A stretch of 6,933 nt of DNA. Source: JAAUQA01 sp036351435. GTDB lineage: Bacteria > Pseudomonadota > Gammaproteobacteria > Competibacterales > Competibacteraceae. The DNA lies in assembly GCA_036351435.1 (NCBI GenBank), contig JAZBPA010000283.1, positions 1 to 6,933 of the forward strand, in the 5' to 3' direction. The notes below the pieces were generated by a model. The model was not told where the DNA came from. It ran no database searches and saw nothing but the letters and a program-made list of their open reading frames with translations. The position numbers were made by a program, and so were the translations under genes. Positions 1 through 6,266 of this stretch are shown in pieces. Each line of letters opens with the position of its first letter. Position 1 is the first letter of the stretch.

Positions 1-38
1 GCACCCACACAAACTACTTAGTGATCTGTTAAAGAACG
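1..38 (-). promoter_or_regulatory. rRNA operon leader: boxA antitermination site and conserved downstream element
   Basis: Read on the minus strand, positions 37-26 give GTTCTTTAACAG, close to the bacterial rrn boxA (TGCTCTTTAACAA), which recruits NusB/NusE to prevent Rho termination of rRNA transcripts. Fifteen bases after its CTTTAACA core comes TGTGTGGGTGC (11-1). From memory, the E. coli rrn leader has TGTGTGGGCAC at the same 15-base distance after its boxA. The first base of boxA is C here rather than T, and the fourth is T rather than C by alignment to the E. coli form, so the match is good but not perfect. The 16S rRNA gene should start beyond the left edge. The 16S-23S spacer also carries a boxA, but the promoter just upstream favours the leader. 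Confidence 0.72.
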
Positions 39-65
39 GCTCGGCGCGTTCGGCCAAGACGAACA

Positions 66-94
66 ATACTAGTTGCTCTTATCCACTTTGTAAA
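66..94 (-). promoter_or_regulatory. Probable rRNA operon promoter (sigma-70 type)
   Basis: On the minus strand the -35 is TTTACA (94-89, five of six consensus) and the -10 is TAGTAT (71-66, four of six), with a 17-bp spacer. Transcription would start near position 60 and run into boxA about 20 bases later. The A-rich stretch at 108-119, read on the minus strand, lies where an UP element would be. A short inverted repeat, GTTCG/CGAAC (48-52 and 60-64), lies between promoter and boxA, like the boxB-type hairpin before boxA in rrn leaders, although one arm would be at or before the predicted start site. A second promoter further upstream was not found. Confidence 0.6.
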
Positions 95-158
95 CCCCTT
101 TGAACGCGGTTTTTATACCTTCAAGCTTTCGTAAATAGCAGGTTAAGGAAACGCTTAC

Positions 159-171
159 CAGCAAGGTGCTG
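159..171 (-). other. Small hairpin just after the hit stop codon
   Basis: CAGCA and TGCTG form a perfect 5-bp inverted repeat with a 3-base loop, 14 bases past the hit stop codon on the minus strand. No T-run follows, so it is a weak candidate for a transcript end between hit and the rrn promoter. It may have no function. Confidence 0.25.
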
Positions 172-185
172 ACCAGTCTACACCG

Positions 186-611
186 TCACCTGACGTCTAA
201 TGCTTGGCGAATCCGTTCTGCGTTCTGCTGAATCACCTCCGAATTACCGGGGCCACGGCCGTGAGCACCTGGACGTTCACCCTGCCGAACCGGCACAATG
301 TGATTGTGATAGTGAAACACCGTTTGCCCGGCGGCAGCGCCATTAAATTGTGATATCCGCATTCCATCCGGGATAATACTGCGTTGAACGGCGCGGGCGA
401 GTCGCTGAGTCGTTTGCATTACGGCGTTTAAGGCGGTTTCATCTATCACCAACAGATTCTCAAAGTGTTCCTTAGAAATGATCAATAAGTGTCCATCGCT
501 AGCAGGGTTGATATCCATGAAGGCCAGCGTAAGCTCGTCTTCATACACTGTCGTTGCCGGAGCTTCACCCTGAGCGATTTTGCAGAAAATACAGCGATCA
601 TTGTGTTGCAT
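186..611 (-). CDS. HIT family (histidine triad) nucleotide-binding protein
   Basis: A 141-residue protein of the HIT superfamily, cytosolic enzymes that hydrolyse or transfer nucleotidyl groups from substrates such as AMP-lysine, AMP-NH2 or dinucleoside polyphosphates. The histidine triad is H100-Y-H102-N-H104-I-V; by homology H102 would be the nucleophile. C7 and C10 form a CxxC near the N-terminus and, with H49 and H100, look like the structural zinc site found in many bacterial HIT proteins. The segment around residues 22-48 (VYEDE...AFMDINP...GHLLIISKEH) is typical of the family. The length is full and the start ATG has GAAGG nine bases upstream. The third motif position after the middle His is Asn rather than the usual hydrophobic residue. 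The gene stands alone, reading toward the rrn promoter. The exact substrate cannot be told from the sequence. Confidence 0.9.
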   Translation of the reverse strand: MQHNDRCIFCKIAQGEAPATTVYEDELTLAFMDINPASDGHLLIISKEHFENLLVIDETALNAVMQTTQRLARAVQRSIIPDGMRISQFNGAAAGQTVFHYHNHIVPVRQGERPGAHGRGPGNSEVIQQNAERIRQALDVR

Positions 612-620
612 GGGAATCGG

Positions 621-625
621 CCTTC
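621..625 (-). promoter_or_regulatory. Ribosome binding site of the HIT gene
   Basis: GAAGG on the minus strand, nine bases before the ATG at 611, supports that start. No other in-frame start upstream has a comparable site. Confidence 0.5.
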
Positions 626-656
626 AATAGCTACAACGAGTAGATTGTTGATGTGT

Positions 657-685
657 ATTATTGGGATATTGATTCATAGTCTCCA
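657..685 (-). promoter_or_regulatory. Candidate promoter of the HIT gene
   Basis: On the minus strand, TGGAGA (685-680, four of six against TTGACA) and AATAAT (662-657, five of six against TATAAT) are separated by 17 bp, about 46 bases before the ATG. The region is AT-rich, so chance matches are likely. This is a prediction by eye only. Confidence 0.3.
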
Positions 686-714
686 CGATAAAAGCAAAAC
701 TTGTGAGCGATACT

Positions 715-846
715 TCAATACCTTCGCCAAATAGTGAAAAAGGGTGAAATCCGGGTTGGTCGAAATTTTAACCAGTTGATTTCAATGGACCTCAAAACTC
801 ATATTTGGCAAAAATGGTCAAAATCCAAATTTGGCGAAGGTATTGA
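715..846. mobile_element. MITE-like element, 132 bp, with 18-bp terminal inverted repeats
   Basis: The ends at 715-732 and 829-846 are perfect 18-bp inverted repeats (TCAATACCTTCGCCAAAT and its complement). The four bases outside each end are the same, TACT at 711-714 and at 847-850, as expected for a target-site duplication. The 96-bp interior is AT-rich and has no credible reading frame, so it could only move with a transposase supplied from elsewhere. A partial internal copy of the end motif, ATTTGGCAAAA, lies at 803-813. No transposase family can be assigned from the sequence. The alternative is a large symmetrical regulatory site, but the flanking repeat favours insertion. Confidence 0.55.
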
Positions 847-873
847 TACTTAATTTTGTTGATTTTTTAATAT
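843..873 (+). promoter_or_regulatory. Candidate gltX promoter overlapping the element's right end
   Basis: TTGATA (843-848, five of six against TTGACA) and TAATAT (868-873, four of six) are separated by 19 bp, longer than the optimum 17. The -35 overlaps the last bases of the MITE-like element, so the insertion may have supplied part of the promoter. Other -10-like strings lie at 886-891 (TATATA) and 920-925 (TAAAAT) but have no good -35 partner. Prediction by eye. Confidence 0.3.
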
Positions 874-960
874 GACCGCAAACGCTATATATCCCCAACA
901 GCGCCCCATAAAAAAACGCTAAAATACCCGGCACTATTGATCGCTTCATTGCTAAATTCC

Positions 961-2370
961 ATGATAAAAACTCGTTTTGCTCCTAGTCCTACCGGTTACC
1001 TTCATATCGGCGGCGCGCGTACCGCACTATTCTCCTGGCTCTACGCCCGCAAGCACGGCGGTCCTTTTGTGCTGCGCATCGAAGATACCGATCTCGAACG
1101 GTCCACTCCGGAATCGGTTAACGCCATCCTGGAAGCTATGGTTTGGTTGGGCCTGGATTACGAAGAAGGCCCCTTTTATCAGACTCAACGTTTCGAACGG
1201 TATCGGGAAGTGCTGCAACAGTTGTTAGCAGCAGGCCAAGCCTATTATTGCTATTGCACTAAAGAAGAGTTGGAGGCGTTGCGTAGCCAACAGATGGCTG
1301 ACAAGGAAAAACCCCGTTATGACGGGCGTTATCGTGATTATCAGGGACCACCCCGAGACGGCGTAGAACCGGTGATACGGTTTAAGAACCCGTTGGATGG
1401 TTCAGTAGTGCTTGAAGATTTGATTCGCGGCAAGATCATCATCAACAACAGTGAATTGGACGATCTGATCATCGCCCGCGCCGACGGCAGCCCGACCTAT
1501 AATTTTTGCGTGGTGGTGGACGATATGGATATGGGCATCACCCATGTCATCCGCGGTGATGACCACATCAATAACACACCCCGCCAGATCAATATTCTGC
1601 AAGCATTGGGCGCACCCATTCCGCAATACGCCCATGTCCCTATGATATTAGGCTCCGATGGTAAACGACTGTCGAAACGGCATGGCGCGGTTGGCGTTAT
1701 GCAGTATCGAGACGAAGGGTATTTGCCGGAAGCTTTGCTGAATTATTTAGTCCGGCTCGGTTGGGCGCATGGTGACCAAGAGATTTTCAGCCTGGATGAA
1801 ATGATTCAGTTGTTCGATCTCACCAACGTCAATAAAGCACCCTCTGCGTTCAATACTGAGAAACTGCTGTGGCTCAACCAGCATTATCTGAAGAACAGCG
1901 ATCCTGTCCATGTGGCGCGCCATTTGAGTTGGCACATGGGTCAATTAGGCATCGACCCCAGTCAAGGCCCGGCCCTAACTGAAATCGTCAAAGCGTTCCG
2001 AGAGCGTGCCAAGACGCTGCAGGAAATGGCGCAAGCCAGCGTATTTCTCTATCAGGATTTCGCGAGTTACGACGAAACCGCCGCCAAAAAACACCTAACA
2101 GCGGCGGCCAAAGATCCGCTATCGGCGCTAAACACCGCTTTGGCCGAACTACCGCAATGGCAAGGTGAACTCATTCATACCACGGTGCAACAAACCGCTG
2201 AACAATTGGATTTGAAATTGGGTAAAGTGGCCCAACCGCTGCGCGTAGCCGTATCCGGTAAAGCGGTGTCGCCGCCCATTGACGTGACCTTGACTTTGCT
2301 GGGCCGTGATAAAACCCTGCAGCGCATCGAGCGGGCGGTGGCGGCAATCGAAACATGTGAGACGAGGTAA
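961..2370 (+). CDS. gltX: Glutamyl-tRNA synthetase (class I, discriminating bacterial type)
   Basis: Charges tRNA(Glu) with glutamate using ATP, in the cytosol. The 469-residue length is normal for the bacterial enzyme. The class I signatures are present: the HIGH-type HIGG at residues 15-18 in PSPTGYLHIGG, and the KMSKS-type KRLSKR at 235-240. RIEDTDLERS (40-49) and PTYNF..VVDD in the catalytic half also match the family, and the C-terminal helical region (from about 310) is the anticodon-binding part. The start ATG at 961 gives the usual N-terminus (MIKTRFAPSPTG). A TTG at 937 would add eight residues not expected in the family. Neither start has a clear Shine-Dalgarno sequence. The zinc motif seen in E. 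coli GltX (CxC...CxH) is only half kept: C97 and C99 remain, but the CxH pair is replaced by Y124 and D126. The gene is monocistronic as seen and converges on pmbA. Confidence 0.97.
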   Translation: MIKTRFAPSPTGYLHIGGARTALFSWLYARKHGGPFVLRIEDTDLERSTPESVNAILEAMVWLGLDYEEGPFYQTQRFERYREVLQQLLAAGQAYYCYCTKEELEALRSQQMADKEKPRYDGRYRDYQGPPRDGVEPVIRFKNPLDGSVVLEDLIRGKIIINNSELDDLIIARADGSPTYNFCVVVDDMDMGITHVIRGDDHINNTPRQINILQALGAPIPQYAHVPMILGSDGKRLSKRHGAVGVMQYRDEGYLPEALLNYLVRLGWAHGDQEIFSLDEMIQLFDLTNVNKAPSAFNTEKLLWLNQHYLKNSDPVHVARHLSWHMGQLGIDPSQGPALTEIVKAFRERAKTLQEMAQASVFLYQDFASYDETAAKKHLTAAAKDPLSALNTALAELPQWQGELIHTTVQQTAEQLDLKLGKVAQPLRVAVSGKAVSPPIDVTLTLLGRDKTLQRIERAVAAIETCETR

Positions 2371-2396
2371 GCTGGAACTCAACTTTTCCACCTTAC
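2367..2396. terminator. Hairpin spanning both convergent stop codons; possible bidirectional terminator
   Basis: Arms 2367-2377 and 2386-2396 pair over 11 positions with one C-C mismatch (2372/2391), closing an 8-base loop. The gltX stop (2368-2370) lies in one arm and the pmbA stop (2393-2395) in the other. Only 22 bp separate the two genes, so there is no room for two separate terminators. A long U-tract is missing in both directions, so intrinsic termination is uncertain; the structure could instead stabilise the two mRNA ends. Confidence 0.4.
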
Positions 2397-3748
2397 GACT
2401 GCCCAGCCACTGTCATCTGTTCCAGCAACAACGACCCGCAGCGAATATTACCCCGCTTATCCACATCGTTGCCGACCGCTACGATGTGGGCAAACATCTC
2501 GCGCAGATTGCCGGCGATGGTGATTTCTTCAACCGGGTAGCGGATTTCTCCGCCTTCGACCCAGAAACCGGCCGCACCGCGCGAATAATCGCCGGTCACT
2601 GGGTTGATCCCCTGACCCATCAAATGGGTTACCAATAGCCCTGTATCCATTTGCTGCAACAATCCGGTCAAATCGAGCGTCCCGGAGTCGACGCTGACAT
2701 TGTGAATGCCGCCGGCATTACCGGTGGTTTGCATGCCGAGTCGACGTGCTGAATAACTGTCCAATACATAGCCCTGCAATACGCCATCCGTGACCAAGTC
2801 CCGTGTATGGGTAGCTACGCCCTCGCTATCGAAAGGGGCGCTGCCTAAGGCTTTGAGCAAATGCGGTTGTTCGTGAATGCGTAAGAAATCGGGAAAAATC
2901 TGCTGCCCCAGTTGATCAACGAGAAATGATGATTTGCGATACAAAGCACCGCCACGAATAGCGCTGATAAAATGGCCGAATACGCCGCGTGCCATTTCGG
3001 GTGCAAACAGTACCGGTACTTGGCAGGTGCTCAATCGGCGGCTGTTCAAACGCCGTACCGCCCGCTCAGCGGCCTGCTGCCCGACTGCCTCCACCGCTTC
3101 CAAATCGGCGCGATCGCGGGCCGAGCTAAACCAATAATCTCGCTGCATACCGCTGTCATCTTGCGCGATTACCGAACAACTGATGGAATGGCGAGTAGTC
3201 GGATAACCACCGCAAAAACCGTGAGAATTGCCGTATACTGCCTGTCCGCGAGTGCTAGTCACGCTGGCCCCCTCGGAATTGCGAACACGCTGGTCCTGGC
3301 TCAGAGCAGCTGCTTCACAAGCCATCGCCAATTCAATGGCTTGTTCGGCGCTGAGCGCCCAAGGGTAGAATAAATCAAGATCAGGCACTTCTTTTGCGAG
3401 CTGTTCAGGGTCAGCCAAACCGGAATAGGGGTCGGCGCCGGTATGACGGGCAATATCGCAAGCAGCTCGCACTGTATCCGCCACCGCTTCACGCTTCCAA
3501 TCGGAAGTGCTGGCCGAGCCTTTGCACTGGTTGAGGTAAACGGTGATTCCTAGCCCCCGGTCGCGTTGCTGTTCTAAGGTGTCCACCTCGCCCAGACGGA
3601 CGGTAACCGACAAAGCGCTGCTACAATTGACGGCGGCTTCGGCGGCGGTTGCGCCCTGCTCGGCGGCGATAGCTAGTGCATAAGCGACCAGGGATTCGAG
3701 TTGCGCCTGTTCGGGGAGTGGTGCGGTTTGCAGTACGGGTGCTGACAT
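2393..3748 (-). CDS. pmbA: TldE/PmbA, partner subunit of the TldD-TldE metalloprotease
   Basis: At 451 residues it is about the length of E. coli PmbA (450) and resembles it from end to end. Recognisable blocks are GLGITVY (65-71), DLDLFYPW (123-130), NSHGF...GGY..TRHS (174-188), PFDSEGV (305-311), SYSARRLGM...GNAGGIHN (331-350), GDYSRGAAGFWVEGGEI (386-402) and EITIAGNL (408-415). In E. coli TldD and TldE form a cytosolic complex that trims unfolded peptides, matures microcin B17 and degrades the CcdA antitoxin. The metal-binding HExxxH is carried by TldD; here the matching segment reads ARGVFGHF (253-260), so this is the non-metal TldE partner. tldD is not in the window. The start ATG at 3748 has a weak AGGT seven bases upstream. 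It is divergent from darP, as in E. coli. Confidence 0.96.
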   Translation of the reverse strand: MSAPVLQTAPLPEQAQLESLVAYALAIAAEQGATAAEAAVNCSSALSVTVRLGEVDTLEQQRDRGLGITVYLNQCKGSASTSDWKREAVADTVRAACDIARHTGADPYSGLADPEQLAKEVPDLDLFYPWALSAEQAIELAMACEAAALSQDQRVRNSEGASVTSTRGQAVYGNSHGFCGGYPTTRHSISCSVIAQDDSGMQRDYWFSSARDRADLEAVEAVGQQAAERAVRRLNSRRLSTCQVPVLFAPEMARGVFGHFISAIRGGALYRKSSFLVDQLGQQIFPDFLRIHEQPHLLKALGSAPFDSEGVATHTRDLVTDGVLQGYVLDSYSARRLGMQTTGNAGGIHNVSVDSGTLDLTGLLQQMDTGLLVTHLMGQGINPVTGDYSRGAAGFWVEGGEIRYPVEEITIAGNLREMFAHIVAVGNDVDKRGNIRCGSLLLEQMTVAGQS

Positions 3749-3844
3749 CGGATTACCTGTGGTTGAAGGTGATTAACGTTGATAACGATAAAGATCATTC
3801 CATTCTGACAATGATCCTGAAAAAAATTGTGACGAGCAGCGGAT
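3749..3844. promoter_or_regulatory. Divergent pmbA/darP promoter region with inverted repeat
   Basis: This 96-bp AT-rich gap must hold promoters for both genes. GATCATT (3793-3799) and AATGATC (3810-3816) form a perfect 7-bp inverted repeat with a 10-base spacer, which could be an operator. A palindromic AACGTT lies at 3775-3780. Toward pmbA, TTGTCA with a TATCGT-like -10 is a poor candidate; toward darP, TTGAAG with GATAAA 18 bases on is also weak. Neither promoter is convincing by eye. Confidence 0.35.
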
Positions 3845-4366
3845 ATGGCTACAGCGGATGAGCAAGAGGATGACCGTTTCGATGACGATTTCAGCGGTCC
3901 CAGCAAAAGCCAGCTTAAACGGGAAGCAACTGCTTTGCAGAAGCTGGGGGAGCAACTAACCACATTGACTCCTGTTCAGCTGGAGAAAATACCGCTACCG
4001 GTCGAGTTGCGCGAAGCCATACACGCAGCGCAGCAGATGCGCCGACATGGTGCGCGGCGACGACAGTTACAGTTCATCGGGAAACTCATGCGCCGGATCG
4101 ATACTGAGCCGATTCAACTGGCTGTGGATGGGTTGAAAACCGGTCAGAACACTGCTCAACACCGCCAAATCGAACAGTTCTGCGCTGCACTGCTCACCGA
4201 AGATGCCGCCAGTTTAAACGAATTTTTAACGCACTATCCGGATACTGATCGCCAACATTTGCGGCACTTGATCCGCAATGCAGTTCGCGAGCAGTTGCAC
4301 CAGAAACCGCCCCGGTCAAGACGCGCGTTATTTCGCTATTTGCGGGAAGTCGTTACTGCGGGTTAA
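3845..4366 (+). CDS. darP: DarP (YjgA, DUF615), 50S ribosome assembly factor
   Basis: 173 residues, close to the length of E. coli YjgA/DarP, a late 50S subunit assembly factor that binds the pre-50S particle near the peptidyl-transferase centre. The family pattern is clear: an acidic N-terminus (6-15), PSKSQLKREATALQKLG (19-35), a KIPLP..LREAI block (49-59), a basic RRRQLQFIGKLMR helix (71-83), YPDTDRQHLRHLIRNA (131-146) and the C-terminal KPPRSRRALFRYLRE (154-168), rich in Arg and suited to binding rRNA. The ATG at 3845 gives the usual short acidic start, though its Shine-Dalgarno sequence is weak. It is divergent from pmbA, an arrangement also found in E. coli, which supports both names. 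It shows no break or truncation. Confidence 0.93.
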   Translation: MATADEQEDDRFDDDFSGPSKSQLKREATALQKLGEQLTTLTPVQLEKIPLPVELREAIHAAQQMRRHGARRRQLQFIGKLMRRIDTEPIQLAVDGLKTGQNTAQHRQIEQFCAALLTEDAASLNEFLTHYPDTDRQHLRHLIRNAVREQLHQKPPRSRRALFRYLREVVTAG

Positions 4367-4369
4367 AGT

Positions 4370-4415
4370 GCGTTGTTATAAGGTTCCACGGCGTCTCCGA
4401 ACGAATAAACAACGC
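4370..4415 (+). other. Nested inverted repeat between darP and the acetolactate synthase gene
   Basis: GCGTTGTT (4370-4377) and AACAACGC (4408-4415) form a perfect 8-bp inverted repeat around a 30-base interior, which itself holds GTTC/GAAC (4383-4386 and 4399-4402). It begins three bases after the darP stop. It could help end the darP message or form part of the leader of the next gene. A run of four T follows at 4427-4430, too short and too far for a standard terminator. No leader peptide of the ilv attenuator type was seen. Confidence 0.3.
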
Positions 4416-4447
4416 TGCATGGACCGTTTTGCTAACTGAATGTAATT

Positions 4448-4452
4448 AAGGG
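4448..4452 (+). promoter_or_regulatory. Ribosome binding site that selects the ATG at 4461
   Basis: AAGGG lies eight bases before the ATG at 4461 but only two bases before the ATG at 4455. The spacing favours 4461, removing two residues from the longer reading. Confidence 0.5.
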
Positions 4453-4460
4453 TAATGAAA

Positions 4461-6248
4461 ATGTCGCACGTGATTGAACGAACCGAGGAACAAGCAGCGC
4501 CGGTGAAAGTGGAAAAAAGTGGTGCGGAAATCTTTGTGGATGTGTTGAATGAACTGGGGGTGGAGCATATTTTCGGGCATACCGGCGGCGCCATCATTCC
4601 CGTTCATGTTGAGTTCAACACTCGGCTACGCAATCGTACCCAAGTCCCCAACTTTGTCCTGTGTCGTCAGGAGGGCGGGGCGGGCCATGCCGCTGAAGGC
4701 TATGCTCGGGTGAGCGGTAAAATTGGTGTGGCGTTGGCAACCTCCGGACCCGGCTCAACTAATCTGGTTACGCCGATTGCGGATGCCTATAAGGATTCGT
4801 TGCCTTGCGTGTTTATCACCGGCCAGGTTCCCAGTGCCATGATCGGCAACGATGCCTTTCAGGAAGTCGATATGGTCGGTATCACCCGGCCGGTATCCAA
4901 GCATAATTATTTGATTAGGGACGTGAAAGATTTAGCGCCGCTGCTCAGGCAAGCTTTCACGCTCGCCGGCACGGGACGCCCTGGACCAGTGGTGGTGGAC
5001 ATCTGTAAGAATGTGTTCTTGACCAAAACGACCCAAAGTCATGAAATCCGACCGTTCAGAAGTTACTCACCGACCAGCACCTTCGACGAAGCCAAAGCGC
5101 AAGCGTTGCTGCACGCTTTGGTCAGTGCCAAACAACCGGTTGTGAAGGCAGGTGGCGGGATTATCGGTTCCGATGCGGGTAAAGAACTTAAACGGTTCGT
5201 AGAGAAGTACCAATTGCCGGTCACCTTAACCTTTATGGGACTGGGTGCGGTTAATCACGATCATCCTTTGTTTTTGGGCATGCCGGGCATGCACGGTACG
5301 GTAGTGGCCAATAAAGTGTTGAAGGAAGCGGATTTCATGTTGGCGCTCGGTTCACGATTCGATGATCGGGTGGCGGTGCGGGAATTCGGCAAGGGCATTA
5401 CGGTCGCGCATGTGGATATCGATCATGCCGAAATCAGCAAAAATATTGCCTCGCTTTACGAGCTGAACGCTAATGTCAAAGATTTCCTGGAGTATGCCAA
5501 TGCTCAGGATCTCGCTGCCGGGAATACAGCGGATTGGCTCGCTAGTGTTGCTGATTGGAAAGAAAAACTGGCGCTGCGTTATCAACCCAGCGAGAATTTT
5601 GTGAAGCCGCAACACTTCATTGAGGAACTGTCGCGGTTGAGCAATAAAACCAGTATTGTCGTGACCGGCGTAGGCCAGCATCAGATGTGGTCAGCACTGT
5701 ATTACAACTTCCAAGAACCCCGCCAATGGGTCAGCTCAGGTGGGCTAGGCACGATGGGATTCGGCTTGCCGGCTGCTATCGGGGCCTATTACGGCAATCC
5801 AGATAAGACTATCCTGTGCATTGACGGCGACGGCAGTTTCCAAATGAATCTGCAAGAGATGGCGACCATCTCGGCTAATCGGCTGCCCATCAAAACTTTC
5901 ATCATTAACAACGGTTTTTTAGGGATGGTGCGGCAATGGGAAGATATGTTCAGTGAGGGAATGCACTACGAAACTTGCTTAGCCCGAAATATCGACTGCG
6001 ATCCGGCCTGTGTGGAGACGAAGGAATGCCGGATGCCTAATCCGAATTTCTTGCAATTAGGTAAGGTTTTTCCAGGGGTTGAGACGGTGAGAATCACCCG
6101 CACCGAGCAGATCATACCGGTATTGGAACAAGTGTTAAGCGATGACAAACCCTATGTGGTTGATGTGTGGGTGGATCGCACCGAAGACGTCAAACCAATG
6201 ATCCCGCCAGGCGGTTCGCTGGACGAGATTATTTACGACGATATTTAA
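4461..6248 (+). CDS. Acetolactate synthase large subunit-like ThDP enzyme
   Basis: A 595-residue thiamine-diphosphate enzyme of the acetohydroxyacid synthase type, which joins two pyruvates (or pyruvate and 2-oxobutyrate) in isoleucine/valine synthesis. The three usual domains are present: ThDP pyrimidine-binding (about 20-190) with catalytic E71 in RQEGGAGHAAEG, TSGPGSTN, GQVPSAMIG..AFQE and K147; the central FAD-type domain (about 205-345) with GMPGMHGT and GSRFDDR; and ThDP pyrophosphate-binding (about 385-560) with GQHQMW, GGLGTMGFGLPAA, GDGS (456-459), NN (483-484) and W493. The C-terminal PMIPPGGSLDEII is family-like. Two oddities: the usual FGYPGGA near the N-terminus reads FGHTGGA (38-44), and an insert of about 17 residues after W493 carries C506, C513, C517 and C523. 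No ilvH/ilvN small subunit lies downstream. It may be a second or specialised AHAS; another ThDP carboligase is possible. Start chosen by ribosome-binding-site spacing. Confidence 0.85.
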   Translation: MSHVIERTEEQAAPVKVEKSGAEIFVDVLNELGVEHIFGHTGGAIIPVHVEFNTRLRNRTQVPNFVLCRQEGGAGHAAEGYARVSGKIGVALATSGPGSTNLVTPIADAYKDSLPCVFITGQVPSAMIGNDAFQEVDMVGITRPVSKHNYLIRDVKDLAPLLRQAFTLAGTGRPGPVVVDICKNVFLTKTTQSHEIRPFRSYSPTSTFDEAKAQALLHALVSAKQPVVKAGGGIIGSDAGKELKRFVEKYQLPVTLTFMGLGAVNHDHPLFLGMPGMHGTVVANKVLKEADFMLALGSRFDDRVAVREFGKGITVAHVDIDHAEISKNIASLYELNANVKDFLEYANAQDLAAGNTADWLASVADWKEKLALRYQPSENFVKPQHFIEELSRLSNKTSIVVTGVGQHQMWSALYYNFQEPRQWVSSGGLGTMGFGLPAAIGAYYGNPDKTILCIDGDGSFQMNLQEMATISANRLPIKTFIINNGFLGMVRQWEDMFSEGMHYETCLARNIDCDPACVETKECRMPNPNFLQLGKVFPGVETVRITRTEQIIPVLEQVLSDDKPYVVDVWVDRTEDVKPMIPPGGSLDEIIYDDI

Positions 6249-6266
6249 GGCGATTTCTGTCAAAGC

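Noticed and set aside
110..119. TATAAA on the minus strand as an upstream rrn promoter -10
   Set aside because: No acceptable -35 at 16-18 bp; better read as part of an A-rich upstream stretch.
489..734. 81-residue plus-strand reading frame running from the hit gene into the MITE-like element
   Set aside because: Most of it is antisense to the clear HIT gene, and it has no recognisable motif.
754..774. Palindrome around AAATTT inside the MITE-like element as a separate operator
   Set aside because: The arms match over only four bases with mismatches toward the centre; easily chance in AT-rich sequence.
937..960. TTG at 937 as the gltX start
   Set aside because: It adds eight residues not expected in GltX; ATG 961 gives the conserved N-terminus, and neither start has a clear ribosome binding site.
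2306..2638. 110-residue plus-strand frame across the gltX end
   Set aside because: It overlaps gltX and is antisense to pmbA, both strongly supported; no family resemblance.
5352..5681. 109-residue minus-strand frame inside the acetolactate synthase gene
   Set aside because: It is a shadow of a well-conserved coding region.
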